The position numbers and the translations under genes were made by a program. The notes below the pieces were generated by a model, which was not told the DNA's origin, ran no database searches, and saw nothing but the letters and a program-made list of their open reading frames with translations. A stretch of DNA of 11,811 bases, taken from CAZAPV01 sp964487195. GTDB lineage: Bacteria; Patescibacteriota; Patescibacteriia; SG8-24. Shown piece by piece: positions 11,391 to 11,811 of the stretch (positions are counted from its first letter, which is position 1; every line of letters begins with the position of its first letter). The stretch is taken from the NCBI GenBank assembly GCA_964487195.1, contig CAZAPV010000029.1:1-11811 (forward strand). Reading direction: 5' to 3'.

Positions 11391-11396
11391 TACCAT
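11391..11396 (+). promoter_or_regulatory. Candidate -10 box of secA (leaderless)
   Basis: TACCAT ends 6 nt before the secA ATG; no Shine-Dalgarno and no clear -35 are seen. It matches the spacing at dnaB and the permease. Confidence 0.35.
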
Positions 11397-11402
11397 TAGT
11401 TC

Positions 11403-11811
11403 ATGTCCCTGCTAACAAAAATTTTCGGCGATCCGAACGCGCGGGTGATCCGCGAGCTGCAGCCGGTCGTCGACGGCATCAACGGACTTGAAAAGAAGTT
11501 CGTTGATTTGACGATCCCGCAGCTCAAGGAAGCGAGTCTCGCGCTCAAGAAACGCGTTGCGGACGGCGCGTCGCTCGACGATGTTTTGCCCGAAGCGTTC
11601 GCGCTCTGCCGCGAGGCGGCGCGGCGCACACTCGGCCAGCGCCATTACGACGTGCAGCTGATGGGCGGCATCACGCTGCATCGCGGCCAGATCGCGGAGA
11701 TGCGCACCGGCGAAGGCAAAACGCTCACCGCCACGCTCGCGGTGTACCTGAACGCGCTCACGGGAAAGGGCGTGCACGTCGTCACCGTGAACGACTACCT
11801 CGCCCGCCGCG
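11403..11811 (+). CDS. secA: Preprotein translocase ATPase SecA (N-terminal part)
   Basis: Motor that drives unfolded proteins through SecYEG. The reading frame is open from the ATG at 11403 to the right edge (136 codons); the whole protein is usually 800-950 aa. The N-terminus MSLLTKIFGDPNARVI is typical. REAARRTLGQRHYDVQLMGG (70-89), LHRGQIAEMRTGEGKTLTA (92-110, with the Walker A lysine) and VHVVTVNDYLARR (124-136) are SecA signatures. The start is preferred because of the family N-terminus and the -10 box just ahead. Identification is firm. Confidence 0.97.
   Translation, partial: MSLLTKIFGDPNARVIRELQPVVDGINGLEKKFVDLTIPQLKEASLALKKRVADGASLDDVLPEAFALCREAARRTLGQRHYDVQLMGGITLHRGQIAEMRTGEGKTLTATLAVYLNALTGKGVHVVTVNDYLARR

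Noticed and set aside
11261..11402. Housekeeping RNA such as SRP, RNase P, 6S or tmRNA
   Set aside because: I could not find the conserved cores of these RNAs in either orientation.

Overview
The window looks like a chromosomal piece of a GC-rich bacterium with a compact genome. The gene families and sequence variants (a MurC-type ligase with a GTNGKS P-loop, short Avd and DGR proteins, very short intergenic spaces, several genes apparently read from leaderless transcripts) are most like Candidate Phyla Radiation / Patescibacteria. That assignment is an inference from style, with no marker RNA in view. TGA ends several clear genes (permease, RT, murC), so the TGA-as-glycine code of Gracilibacteria/SR1 is excluded.

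Layout. 1-1150 (-): replicative helicase DnaB, cut by the left edge. 1208-1795 (-): small alpha/beta hydrolase with its own promoter and a strong terminator. 1889-3034 (+): amino-acid permease with a leaderless-type promoter. 3035-5605: a complete diversity-generating retroelement (DGR). 5613-7729 (-): folD and glyA, coupled by a TAATG overlap, for one-carbon metabolism. 7793-8418 (-): two unknown small genes. 8485-10898 (+): murC and murB with an ATGA overlap, for cytoplasmic peptidoglycan precursor synthesis. 10916-11260 (+): ribosome hibernation factor. 11403-end (+): secA, cut by the right edge.

The DGR is the highlight. A 186-residue target protein (3161-3721) ends in a 123-bp variable repeat (VR, 3594-3716). 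A template repeat (TR, 4056-4178) of the same length aligns without gaps. I count 19 differences, every one at a template adenine (15 A to G, 3 A to T, 1 A to C), changing 16 codons. The reverse transcriptase (4580-5605) has catalytic YADD and the LGNLTSQ motif typical of DGR enzymes. An Avd-type helical accessory protein (4185-4550) lies on the opposite strand.

The TR appears to sit at the 3' end of a separate small RNA of about 385 nt. That RNA would have an extended -10 promoter, a 5' region with two hairpins showing the same 10-nt loop, and an intrinsic terminator starting only 13 nt after the TR. Avd is antisense to the end of this RNA and divergent from the RT, with only 29 bp between the two start codons and a run of nine G between them. 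This differs from the classical phage layout, where avd, TR, a long 3' spacer and rt run in one direction.

Promoters across the window often have a TGC-TAnnnT extended -10 whose predicted start falls on, or within a few bases of, the ATG. Small palindromic repeats have been read into the 3' ends of the rt and murC genes.
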